Below, piece by piece: positions 1 through 7,500 of a stretch of 64,000 nucleotides of DNA. Under the pieces are notes generated by a model, which saw only the letters and a program-made list of their open reading frames with translations, searched no databases and had not been told where the DNA came from. The position numbers were made by a program, and so were the translations under genes. Source of the stretch: Limnochordales bacterium (GTDB taxonomy: Bacteria; Bacillota; Limnochordia; Limnochordales; DUMU01); assembly GCA_014896315.1 (NCBI GenBank), contig JADBKP010000011.1:53148-117147 (forward strand), read 5' to 3'. Position 1 is the stretch's first letter; every line of letters starts with the position of its first letter.

Positions 1-528
1 TACGGGCTTTCCAAGCTCACGGTAGAGCGCTACCTTGCCATCTACCACTCTCTTTACGGGCTGCGTTATGCCGTGCTGCGTTACGCCAACGTATACGGCC
101 CCCGGCAGGACAGCTCCGGAGAAGGGGGTGTGGTCGCCATCTTTGCCGACCGGGCCGTCCGGGGCAAACCCCTGGTGATCTACGGTGACGGTTCGCAGAC
201 ACGGGACTTCGTCTATGTCGAAGACGTGGCCACGGCCAACCTCCTGGCCGCCAACCCGGACCTGCCGGGTGAACTGGTGGTCAACATCGGGACGGGCCGC
301 GAGATCAGCGTGAACGAACTGGCACGTGCTGTGGCCGCGCAGGCCGGCCATGAACTGCCTTTCGTTTACGAGGCTCCTCGGGCGGGCGAGATCCGGCGCA
401 GTAGTCTGGCCAACGGCCGGGCGATATCGGTCCTGGGCTGGTATCCGGCGACAGACCTGGCAGAAGGATTGGGCAAAACCCTGGCCTGGTACCGTGCGCA
501 TGCCCTGCCAGGGATTCCAGAGAAATGA
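1..528 (+). CDS. NAD-dependent nucleotide-sugar epimerase/dehydratase, 3' part
   Basis: C-terminal 175 residues of an extended short-chain dehydrogenase of the UDP-glucose 4-epimerase type; the 5' end lies outside the window. The first five codons read YGLSK, the YxxxK catalytic pair of the family, so the window opens on the active-site tyrosine. Next comes the expected RYANVYGPRQ segment, the GGVVAIFADRAVRGKPLVIYG substrate-domain stretch described in the family (here near residues 40-60), and GSQTRDFVYVEDVA, typical of UDP-sugar epimerases. Such enzymes invert or modify the sugar of a UDP- or dTDP-sugar in the cytoplasm to supply surface polysaccharide precursors, which fits the export genes downstream. 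The exact substrate cannot be read from this part. Open reading continues to the window edge, so it is a truncated view, not a pseudogene. Confidence 0.9.
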   Translation, partial: YGLSKLTVERYLAIYHSLYGLRYAVLRYANVYGPRQDSSGEGGVVAIFADRAVRGKPLVIYGDGSQTRDFVYVEDVATANLLAANPDLPGELVVNIGTGREISVNELARAVAAQAGHELPFVYEAPRAGEIRRSSLANGRAISVLGWYPATDLAEGLGKTLAWYRAHALPGIPEK

Positions 529-611
529 GGAAGGTAGCAGGGCGGCCGGCCTTGAACTCTTTACCTTGAACTCCTTCTCGCATTGGTGGCGAAAGGGCGG
601 GAACGGAAACG

Positions 612-1349
612 GTGGAGGCGTCGGCAGCGGCAGAAATACGGGCGGAGGGGCTGGTCAAACGGTACGGTGGGCGGACCGTCGTCAACGGTGTAAGTCTAAC
701 CGTCAGCCGGGGACAGGTGGTCGGGCTGCTCGGCCCAAACGGGGCGGGCAAGACCACTACCTTCTACATGCTGGTCGGTCTGGAACAGCCGCAGCGGGGG
801 CGGGTGTTTATCGGCGACCTGGACGTGACGGGTTGGCCCATACACCGGCGGGCGCGCCTGGGTGTAAGCTACCTGCCCCAGGAAGCCTCAATCTTCCGCA
901 AGCTGACTGTAGAGGAGAACCTCCGGGCGGTGCTCGAGGTGTTACCCCTTTCCCGCAAGGAGCGGGAGGAGCGTCTCGAGGAGTTACTCTCGGGCTTTGG
1001 CCTGACCGCTTTGCGCCGGCAGAAGGGTTACATGCTTTCCGGCGGTGAAAGACGCCGGACGGAGATCGCGCGTGCCCTGGCGACACGGCCCGCCTTCCTC
1101 CTGCTGGACGAGCCTTTTACCGGGGTCGACCCCATCGCAGTGGCCGAGTTGCAGGAGCTGATCCGGGCGATCCGCCGGGAGGGGATTGGCATTCTGGTGA
1201 CCGACCACAACGTGCGGGAGACGCTCGCCATCTGCGACCGGGCCTACATCGTCCATGCAGGCCGCGTCCTGCTGGAAGGCCCGCCCGACCGACTGGTGGG
1301 GGATCCCGAAGCACGCCGGTTCTACCTGGGTGAGAGCTTTTCGCTGTAG
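612..1349 (+). CDS. lptB: LPS export ABC transporter ATP-binding protein LptB
   Basis: A 245-residue ABC ATPase that would power extraction of lipopolysaccharide from the inner membrane with the LptF/G permease encoded next. Walker A is at residues 41-48 (GPNGAGKT), the Q-loop near Q90, the signature [15 protein letters not shown] near 142, Walker B with catalytic Glu FLLLDEP near 162 and the switch histidine TDHNV near 199. The LSGGERRR form and the short length match LptB rather than generic importers. The start is a GTG. The gene lies 83 bases after the epimerase and 22 before the permease, so an operon is likely. Presence of LptB implies an outer membrane with LPS-like glycolipid. Identification is firm at family level. 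Confidence 0.92.
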   Translation: MEASAAAEIRAEGLVKRYGGRTVVNGVSLTVSRGQVVGLLGPNGAGKTTTFYMLVGLEQPQRGRVFIGDLDVTGWPIHRRARLGVSYLPQEASIFRKLTVEENLRAVLEVLPLSRKEREERLEELLSGFGLTALRRQKGYMLSGGERRRTEIARALATRPAFLLLDEPFTGVDPIAVAELQELIRAIRREGIGILVTDHNVRETLAICDRAYIVHAGRVLLEGPPDRLVGDPEARRFYLGESFSL

Positions 1350-1371
1350 GGCAGAGGCGGTGGCGGGGAGA

Positions 1372-2472
1372 ATGCGGACTTTGCGGCGGTACGTTCTGAG
1401 GGCGTTTGTCGGGCCGTTCATATTCGGTATGGCGGCATTTACCAGCATTTTTGTGGCTGCCGACCTGTTGAACGTGGTCCGCAACGCCGTCACCGCCGGT
1501 GCCGGTTGGGGTGTGGTGGCGCAGATCACGCTCCTGCGGCTGCCCCAGACAGTGGTGTACACCTTGCCCATGGGGATGCTCTTTGGGGCGTTGCTCGGTG
1601 TGGGGCGGCTGGCCAGCCAGATGGAAATCGTGGCGATGCGGGCGGCGGGGGTAAGCCAGGTCCGGCTCTTCCTGCCGCTGGTCCTGGTGGGTGCGGTCGC
1701 CTCGGCCGTGGCGTTTGCTGTCAACGAGGCGGTGGTTCCGGCAGCGAATCGACGGGCCACCATAGTCTGGCGGGAGCAGATCAGCCGCGAGCCACCGGCG
1801 CCGGTAAGGGAGAACGTCACTCTCAGCCATTACCGGGACGGGAGACTGCACTGGCTGCTCTGGGCGGCCCGTTACGAGCCGGAAGCAGGGAGGCTCGAGG
1901 ATGTTACCGTGGTTACCATGGAGGAGGGAGCGCCGGCCCAGACGGTGCACGCCCGGGGACTGCAGTGGCAGGGTGACCGCTGGTTGCTGGAGGACGGTAT
2001 GATCTACCGTTATGGCCGGGAGGGTCAGGTGACCACCCTGCGCTTTAAGGGCGGCAGCCAGGAAGTAGATCTGGGAGTCGAGCCGCAGGAGATTGCGGCC
2101 GAGCAGAAGAGTCCGTCTGAGATGAGTGCGGCGGAACTGGCCGAGCGGATTCGTGTGCTTGCCAGCCAGGGAGTGGCGATTCCCCGGGAGTTGCGGGTGC
2201 GGTTGCACCAGAAATACGCGCTCGCCCTGGCCAGTCTTGTCTTCGTGCTTCTGGCGGTAGGTCTCGGGGGTAGGGGGGCAGTTCGCCGGGGTGGGGCGGC
2301 CACCGGGTTTGGTTTGAGTATTGTGTTGATTTTTTTGTATTATATATTGATGGCCCTCGGCGGACCGCTGGCAGAGACGGAGCGGCTGCCGCTGATCGTG
2401 GGCAGCTGGCTGGCGGATTTGGTCCTGGGGCCGCTCGGCCTGTGGCAGTACTTGCTGCTGGATCGGCGGTAG
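1372..2472 (+). CDS. LptF/LptG family LPS export permease
   Basis: A 366-residue YjgP/YjgQ-type membrane protein, partner of LptB in moving LPS to the periplasmic bridge. It has three N-terminal membrane segments (about residues 10-32, 48-75 and 98-122), a soluble periplasmic region of roughly 130 residues expected to be a beta-jellyroll, and three C-terminal membrane segments ending near the last residues (LGPLGLWQYLLL). ATG 1372 is preceded by GGCGGGGAGA; the frame is open further upstream but that part overlaps lptB. Only one such permease is encoded here, whereas Proteobacteria use an LptF-LptG pair, so it may act as a homodimer or have a partner elsewhere. A candidate terminator follows the stop. 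The family is clear; F or G cannot be assigned. Confidence 0.88.
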   Translation: MRTLRRYVLRAFVGPFIFGMAAFTSIFVAADLLNVVRNAVTAGAGWGVVAQITLLRLPQTVVYTLPMGMLFGALLGVGRLASQMEIVAMRAAGVSQVRLFLPLVLVGAVASAVAFAVNEAVVPAANRRATIVWREQISREPPAPVRENVTLSHYRDGRLHWLLWAARYEPEAGRLEDVTVVTMEEGAPAQTVHARGLQWQGDRWLLEDGMIYRYGREGQVTTLRFKGGSQEVDLGVEPQEIAAEQKSPSEMSAAELAERIRVLASQGVAIPRELRVRLHQKYALALASLVFVLLAVGLGGRGAVRRGGAATGFGLSIVLIFLYYILMALGGPLAETERLPLIVGSWLADLVLGPLGLWQYLLLDRR

Positions 2473-2480
2473 TTAGGCTC

Positions 2481-2536
2481 GCCCGGCAGGTATGTACCCG
2501 GCGGAGACGTCGGCCCTGCCAGTAACGGGCTTTTTT
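2481..2536 (+). terminator. Candidate rho-independent terminator after the Lpt permease
   Basis: Two nested arms can pair: GCCCG (2481-2485) with CGGGC (2526-2530) and GGCAGG (2485-2490) with CCTGCC (2515-2520), with an asymmetric AGTAA bulge. The hairpin is followed directly by six T residues (2531-2536). It sits 9 bases after the permease stop and before the DUF3084 gene, so lptB-lptF/G may end here or be attenuated before the next genes. Confidence 0.6.
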
Positions 2537-2609
2537 GCAAAACGGTTACGGATCTACGGAGAGCACAAAGGGAGGAGGGAGCTGACGGTTTACTGGGGGG
2601 TGGAGCAGC

Positions 2610-3923
2610 GTGTACGGGGTGGCACTGATTGCCGTCCTGATCGTCATGGGTGGACTCATCGCCTACCTGGGCGATCTCCTGGGTCGGCGTATCGGCCATC
2701 AGCGGCTCACCCTCTGGGGACTGCGGCCCCGGCACACCTCCATCATCATCACCGTCATCGGCGGCTTCGTCATTGCCGGGAGTACTCTGGGCATGCTGGC
2801 CGCCGCCTCTCAAGATGTACGTATAGCCCTCTTCCATATCAAAGAGATACAAATTGAGCTCCGGCGCAGCCAGGATCAACTGCGCCAGGCGCAGGAGCAG
2901 ATCCGCAGGCAGCAGGCGCAGGTAAAAGAGCTTACCTTGATGATCGAGACCAAGTCCAACGAGTACCGCGATATTGACGCCCGGCTGCAGGAGCTGATGG
3001 CGGCCCGGCACGAGGCGGAGAAGCAGCTGGCCGCCGCCCGCCGGGAGAAGGAGCGGGTGGAGCAGGATTACGAGCGTATTCGCGCTTCGTATGAGGCTAC
3101 TCGGGAGAACCTGGAGAAGGTCCAGGATGCCCTGGCCAAAGAGAAAGAACAGGTGCGCCAGCTGGAAAAGAATAGCAAGGAGTTGGCGGAGACCGTAGCC
3201 CGTCTGGAGCTGGCCCGCGACGACCTCAACCGGCGGCTGAGCCAGCTTTACGAAGAGCTCCAGAAGGTGCAGGGGGACGTAAACCGGCTCCGCCAGGGAA
3301 ATGTCGCCTACCGGGCCAACCAGATTGTTTGGGCGGAGACGCTGACCGCCGGTGGGACGCGCGAGGAAGTCAGGCAACGGCTGTACGATCTCTTGGTCCG
3401 GGCCGATCGACAGGCGGTCTCACGGGGGGCGAGCCTTCCCGACCGCTCCGGCTCGGGCCTGAAGCTGCCCAATCAGAAGATGTTCGACGATGCCGTCGAG
3501 TTCCTGGCCGCCCGGGATGGGGAATGGGTAGTCCGGGTGGTCAGCAAGGCCAACAGTCTGGTGGGAGAACCGGTCGTGGTCTACTTCGAGATCATCCCCC
3601 ACAGGTTGGCCTTCCGCCAGGACGAAGTGATCGCCAGCGCTGTGGTCGATCCCGCGCAGGGCAACCCGGAAGAGGCGTTGCTCTCCTTGTTGGAACAGGC
3701 CAACGGGGTGGCGGTTCAGCGGGGTATGATAACCGACGCGAACGGTACGGTGGGCCAGGCGGACGGGCAGGAGTTTGGCCGGGCTCTGGCCGCCCTCCGC
3801 TCCGCCAGGGGGCCGGTTAGGCTTGAGGCGCGGGCGGCCTCCGACACCTGGACTACCCGGGGACCCTTACAGATCCGCCTGCGGGTTGTCGCCGCAGATG
3901 ACGATGAGGGTGACAACCCATGA
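2610..3923 (+). CDS. DUF3084 domain membrane-anchored coiled-coil protein
   Basis: A 437-residue protein of the DUF3084 family. Two membrane segments lie near residues 3-22 and 46-68, flanking a short loop with LLGRRIGHQRLTLWGLRPRH, a hallmark of the family. They are followed by a long heptad-rich coiled coil (about 80-230, many Q, E and R) and a C-terminal mixed region that is probably periplasmic or cytoplasmic and globular. GTG 2610 follows GGTGGAG. DUF3084 proteins are known from cyanobacteria and diderm Firmicutes, and I recall them in outer-membrane gene clusters of the latter; the biochemical role is unknown. The stop overlaps the start of the next gene by four bases (ATGA), so they are translationally coupled. 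A link to envelope spacing or LPS transport is inference. Confidence 0.82.
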   Translation: MYGVALIAVLIVMGGLIAYLGDLLGRRIGHQRLTLWGLRPRHTSIIITVIGGFVIAGSTLGMLAAASQDVRIALFHIKEIQIELRRSQDQLRQAQEQIRRQQAQVKELTLMIETKSNEYRDIDARLQELMAARHEAEKQLAAARREKERVEQDYERIRASYEATRENLEKVQDALAKEKEQVRQLEKNSKELAETVARLELARDDLNRRLSQLYEELQKVQGDVNRLRQGNVAYRANQIVWAETLTAGGTREEVRQRLYDLLVRADRQAVSRGASLPDRSGSGLKLPNQKMFDDAVEFLAARDGEWVVRVVSKANSLVGEPVVVYFEIIPHRLAFRQDEVIASAVVDPAQGNPEEALLSLLEQANGVAVQRGMITDANGTVGQADGQEFGRALAALRSARGPVRLEARAASDTWTTRGPLQIRLRVVAADDDEGDNP

Positions 3924-4855
3924 GGTACAGGGCTCGAGCATTTGTGGCCGTACTCATGGCGCTGATGTTAGGGGCGGCGGTTGCAGTCCAGGCCGGTGAC
4001 CCTGCCGTCGCCGGGGCGTCCGGGCAGGTGGAAAGCCTGAGCCTGACGACCGGTTCGTCCCCGGACCATGGCCAGGGCCAAAGCCCAGCGGCGGAGCGGA
4101 CTTCCGCCCGGACTTCCATTCCCGGCGGCCTGATCATCGACCCGGAGACGGCGCTGGAGAATGAACCGGGCTCTGAAACCGGCCTCAGCCTCGACCAGCT
4201 GGGGCAGGCCATCGGCCGGATCAGGCTGCCGGCCGATCGCGCCCGCCTGCGGTTCAGCTTCACCTCCAGCTCATCCGAGCTTCCTGCCTGGGTTCCTCCG
4301 GCTTTGCAACTGGAGATACCCAAGATAGACCAGATGCCCGCCTCTGCGGAGGCCGAGGAAACCTTCACCATCTTGCGCTGGGGAACGGCGCAGATACTCC
4401 TGGGGGATGGGTCAGAAGGGAAATGGGTGGCGGCCGAACAGAGATTTCAGCTCAACAGCTCCTGGGAAGCCCGGGCCAGGCTCTTCTCACCGGTGTATAG
4501 CCTCATGGGCACGGGCGGCGCGCGGCTGGGTGAGGGCCTGAGACTGGAGCTGACCGCCCGTTCACAGGCGTTGAGTGTGGAGGCGAGCCTGCCTGTCTGG
4601 GACGAGCCGTCGCTTCAGGCAGAAGTCGCGTATGAACTGGGAAAGGGTGCCCGGGTCAACGCAGCCTACCGGGTGGATGCTGACGGCATCTCCATCCGTT
4701 CATCCACGGCAGTAGGAGTGGCTTTGAGTCTGGGGGAGAACGCGTCACTCTCTGCCAGTTATCGTCTGATAAAATGGAGTGACGATAGAAATGAAGAGAG
4801 CAGCACGCAGACGCCGGCGCGGGAGGCGGAGGCATCGCTCCAGTTTCGTTTCTGA
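3920..4855 (+). CDS. Secreted protein with outer-membrane-like C-terminus, unknown function
   Basis: A 311-residue protein of unrecognised family. It opens with a clear Sec signal peptide (MRYRARAFVAVLMALMLGAA, cleavage probably after VQA near residue 25). A low-complexity Ser/Gly/Pro region follows to about residue 90. From residue 150 onward the sequence alternates polar and hydrophobic residues in short strands (for example FQLNSSWEARARLF, VEASLPVWDEP, LSASYRLIKWS) and ends in SLQFRF, with the terminal phenylalanine typical of beta-barrel proteins inserted by BamA. The start overlaps the DUF3084 stop (ATGA). Position between Lpt-type genes and an OmpM-like gene suggests an envelope role; it could be a small barrel or a periplasmic Lpt component, but no motif decides this. 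Confidence 0.7.
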   Translation: MRYRARAFVAVLMALMLGAAVAVQAGDPAVAGASGQVESLSLTTGSSPDHGQGQSPAAERTSARTSIPGGLIIDPETALENEPGSETGLSLDQLGQAIGRIRLPADRARLRFSFTSSSSELPAWVPPALQLEIPKIDQMPASAEAEETFTILRWGTAQILLGDGSEGKWVAAEQRFQLNSSWEARARLFSPVYSLMGTGGARLGEGLRLELTARSQALSVEASLPVWDEPSLQAEVAYELGKGARVNAAYRVDADGISIRSSTAVGVALSLGENASLSASYRLIKWSDDRNEESSTQTPAREAEASLQFRF

Positions 4856-4934
4856 ACGGATTGCAGGAGCGATCTGCCGGGGGGCGAAACCAGAAACAGG
4901 AGTACCACAAATCTAAAGGCAGGGAGGAATCGCG

Positions 4935-6914
4935 ATGGAGGGCCGGGCGCGGCGACGTGGTGGTAAGCCCAAGGGTGGTCCGTGGCTGCGGGTCGGATTG
5001 TTCTTGTTAGTCAGCACATTGGTATCCCCCCTCATGGCAGCGGCGGATGGAGCGCCGGTGGTTGCTGCCGCCGCCGAAACCGTCTCTTCCTCTTCGTGGG
5101 AGTCCGAGGCGAAGCAGGCATTAGAAACCCTGTCGGCGGCTGGTATCATATCACCTCCGGTCGCAGAGCTCGCGCCCCCGAGCCGGGAGGAAGTAGCCCT
5201 CTGGCTTTACCGGCTGCTCACCCACTTTCAGCAAGAAGATTTCCTCATCACCGATTCCACGGGCAAACTGGTGCTGTCACCGGCTGCCCGGGCGGCCCTG
5301 CAGCAGTGGGTGGCCGCCGAAGTGGCCGCCCAGCTGGCGGCTGCCGGGGAGAGTGTCCCGGCCCGGGAGCGGGTCATTGAACGCCAGGTCGTGGTGGAAG
5401 CCGGCCCCCGCGAGGTTTTGCCCGTACTTACCCGGGCCGAGGAGGCCCTACGCCAGGCTCAGCAAGCGTTGGAAAGCGCGCTCGCCGCCCAGCAGGCGGC
5501 GGTTTCTGCCAAGGAAGCTGCGGAGGCAGCGGCAGCGCGGTTGAAAGTCGTAGAGGAGGAGCTGCTGGCCGCGCGGCAGGCACTGGGTGTCCTGGAGGCG
5601 CAGATGCGGGAGCTGTCGCAGCTCGGTTCTACGGTGGCAGAGCTGGCCGAACAGGTTGCCAGCCTCAACCGGGGGCTCGCGGAGCTGCAAGAGTCATTGG
5701 GCGCGGCCGATCAACGGGTAACCGCGGTGGATCTGCGGGTGGCGGCCACGCAGGGAGATATCGAGACTCTTCGTCTTCTGATCGACCGGCGGGTGGAGGA
5801 ACTGGCCAAGAAGTGGGGGATTGACAAAGAGAAGCTCGAGGCCGAGCTTGCCGAAGCCCGAAACCGGGTTGCGGCGGTGGAGAAAGACGCCGTGCGCCAG
5901 GAAGCCTTGGCAGCTGTGACCGCTCTCGTAGAGGCCAGAACCGGGCATCTGGAAGCGGCCATCAACCAGCTGGCTGGGGAGCTCCGGCCCGAACTGGTCC
6001 GCCTAGACGGACGGCTGGCGGCGGTAGAAAAGCAGCTGGGCCTGTTGGATGAGCGGGTGAGCGCCCTGGAGGCGGGTCTGAAGGACCAGGGGATCCGGCT
6101 GCAGCAAATGGAGGAACGGTCCCCGAGCCTGGCACCGAAGGTCTGGGCAGCATGGGTGAGCACCGGATCGGAAGGCAACATCCGGTACGGATTGGAGATC
6201 TCCTGGGACCGGGCCGGGCGTGAGGGCGTACTGGCCGACCTGGCCGGCAGTTGGCGGTCGGAATGGGAACCCGAAACGGGTTCTCTCTGGCAGAAGCTTG
6301 GGATCAGCAAACCCCTGGGCCCGGACTTGACCGGCGATCTGGTTCTGGAGTTGCTCCCGCTTGCGCCGGAAGAAGGAGAATCTACGGGCGAAACCGGCAG
6401 TATCCAGTCGCTGGCAGCCAGGTGGGCTGTGGGAATCAGAAAGGAGGCGCCGAGCTGGCCGGGCCTGGCCTTTGGCTTGGGCGGCAGCTTGCTGGCGCGG
6501 GGCCAGTGGTGGCGGGTGCAGGTCACAGTTCCGATGACGGAGGCCGGTGCGCCGCTCCAGGTGGAAGCCTCTGGTTGGCTGGCGGGAGGCTTGACCGGCG
6601 AGACGAGTGGGGAGTTCCCTTACCTGCATGTTCCCGGTTCGACCGAGGAGGCGTTCGACCCGGAGGTTGGCCTGCGCTTGCTGGCGACCAATGCTCACCG
6701 GCACGGTTCGGTCATCGCGGGAGGTTGGGAGTGGCGGCAGAAGCCCGGCTCTGCAGCGACCAGGACGGCTCGCCAGGGCTGGTTGTCCCTGGAGTTGCCG
6801 GTAGGAAGTGATACCTCACTCTCACTGATAGGACGACGTTGGTGGTTCTCCGGGCCGGGCGATGGACCCAAGAAGTTTAGCGAGTTGCGGATTTCGCTCA
6901 ACCTGGACCTTTGA
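4935..6914 (+). CDS. OmpM-like outer-membrane protein: SLH-like domain, coiled coil, beta-barrel
   Basis: A 659-residue exported protein with the architecture of OmpM, the protein that tethers the outer membrane to peptidoglycan in diderm Firmicutes. A basic n-region and hydrophobic core (WLRVGLFLLVSTLVSPLMA, ending near residue 36) form the signal. Residues 55-100 resemble one SLH repeat (ALETLSAAGII ... PPSREEVALWLYRLL), though the usual FxD and dG.F.P motifs are weak. Residues about 150-390 are an Ala/Glu/Gln/Leu-rich coiled coil. From about 400 the chain becomes strand-like with many W, G and S, ending LRISLNLDL. SD-like AGGGAGGAA precedes ATG 4935. The architecture is seen; the tether function is inferred from OmpM. 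Confidence 0.75.
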   Translation: MEGRARRRGGKPKGGPWLRVGLFLLVSTLVSPLMAAADGAPVVAAAAETVSSSSWESEAKQALETLSAAGIISPPVAELAPPSREEVALWLYRLLTHFQQEDFLITDSTGKLVLSPAARAALQQWVAAEVAAQLAAAGESVPARERVIERQVVVEAGPREVLPVLTRAEEALRQAQQALESALAAQQAAVSAKEAAEAAAARLKVVEEELLAARQALGVLEAQMRELSQLGSTVAELAEQVASLNRGLAELQESLGAADQRVTAVDLRVAATQGDIETLRLLIDRRVEELAKKWGIDKEKLEAELAEARNRVAAVEKDAVRQEALAAVTALVEARTGHLEAAINQLAGELRPELVRLDGRLAAVEKQLGLLDERVSALEAGLKDQGIRLQQMEERSPSLAPKVWAAWVSTGSEGNIRYGLEISWDRAGREGVLADLAGSWRSEWEPETGSLWQKLGISKPLGPDLTGDLVLELLPLAPEEGESTGETGSIQSLAARWAVGIRKEAPSWPGLAFGLGGSLLARGQWWRVQVTVPMTEAGAPLQVEASGWLAGGLTGETSGEFPYLHVPGSTEEAFDPEVGLRLLATNAHRHGSVIAGGWEWRQKPGSAATRTARQGWLSLELPVGSDTSLSLIGRRWWFSGPGDGPKKFSELRISLNLDL

Positions 6915-6979
6915 ACTTTCCTTTTCCTTACTGCGTCTTGAAATCCGGGTTGCTGGCGGGCGAGCGGTTCAGAAGCAGC

Positions 6980-7393
6980 ATGAAAGAGCGTTGTGTGCTG
7001 GCCATTGACCCGGGGCGCACCAAGGTGGGCGTAGCGGTGGTGGCTGCCGATGGCCGGGTTTTCTGGCGGGGGATTGTTACCCCGCCGGAGCTGCCGGCGG
7101 TGGTGACGTCCCAATGGGAGAAGTATCAACCCGAGGCGGTGGTGGTGGGAGACCGGACCGGCTCGCGGGAGATGGTGGAGCTCCTGCGCCGGGAGTGCCC
7201 AAAGGAAGCAGAAAGCCGGATCATTCTGGTTCCCGAGCATGGCAGTACACTGGCTGCCCGTTCCCGTTACTGGCGGGAGAAGCCACCGCGGGGCTGGCGG
7301 CGTCTTCTCCCTCAGGGGCTACTCAATCCGGCTGAACCTGTCGATGATTTGGTTGCGGTGATACTTGCCGAACGCTACTGGGCCGGCAGGTAA
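6980..7393 (+). CDS. YqgF/RuvX-like RNase H-fold nuclease
   Basis: A 137-residue protein of the YqgF/RuvX superfamily, whose members process the 5' end of pre-16S rRNA or act like Holliday-junction resolvases. The N-terminal strand has the acidic signature LAIDPGRTKVGVAVV (Asp10), a middle segment VVVGDRTGSREM gives a second acidic position, EHGSTLAAR matches the E..(S/T)T..A motif, and PVDDLVAVILAERYW matches the C-terminal D..AA.ILL helix. ATG 6980 gives a normal family length; an in-frame upstream ATG at 6911 would overlap the previous stop and add a non-conserved leader. It sits between two outer-membrane protein genes, an odd place for a housekeeping nuclease. Divergence from canonical YqgF leaves the exact substrate open. 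Confidence 0.75.
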   Translation: MKERCVLAIDPGRTKVGVAVVAADGRVFWRGIVTPPELPAVVTSQWEKYQPEAVVVGDRTGSREMVELLRRECPKEAESRIILVPEHGSTLAARSRYWREKPPRGWRRLLPQGLLNPAEPVDDLVAVILAERYWAGR

Positions 7394-7395
7394 AT

Positions 7396-7421
7396 CGTGA
7401 GCAGGATTCGTGAGCAGGATT
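7396..7421 (+). repeat. Tandem direct repeat of 13 bp
   Basis: CGTGAGCAGGATT occurs twice back to back (7396-7408 and 7409-7421) just after the YqgF-like stop. It is non-coding as called, and may be a slippage product with no function. Confidence 0.6.
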
Positions 7422-7500
7422 TCGACAGCTAGGGGCGAAAACGAACCCGCAGCAGGGACGTGCGGGAGTGGCTAGCCGACCGGTTTGCTGGAGGAGGCAG

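Noticed and set aside
984..1820. Long antisense open frame opposite lptB and the Lpt permease
   Set aside because: It mirrors codon bias of the high-GC sense genes, has no ribosome-binding site and its translation is Arg/Thr/Pro-rich with no domain.
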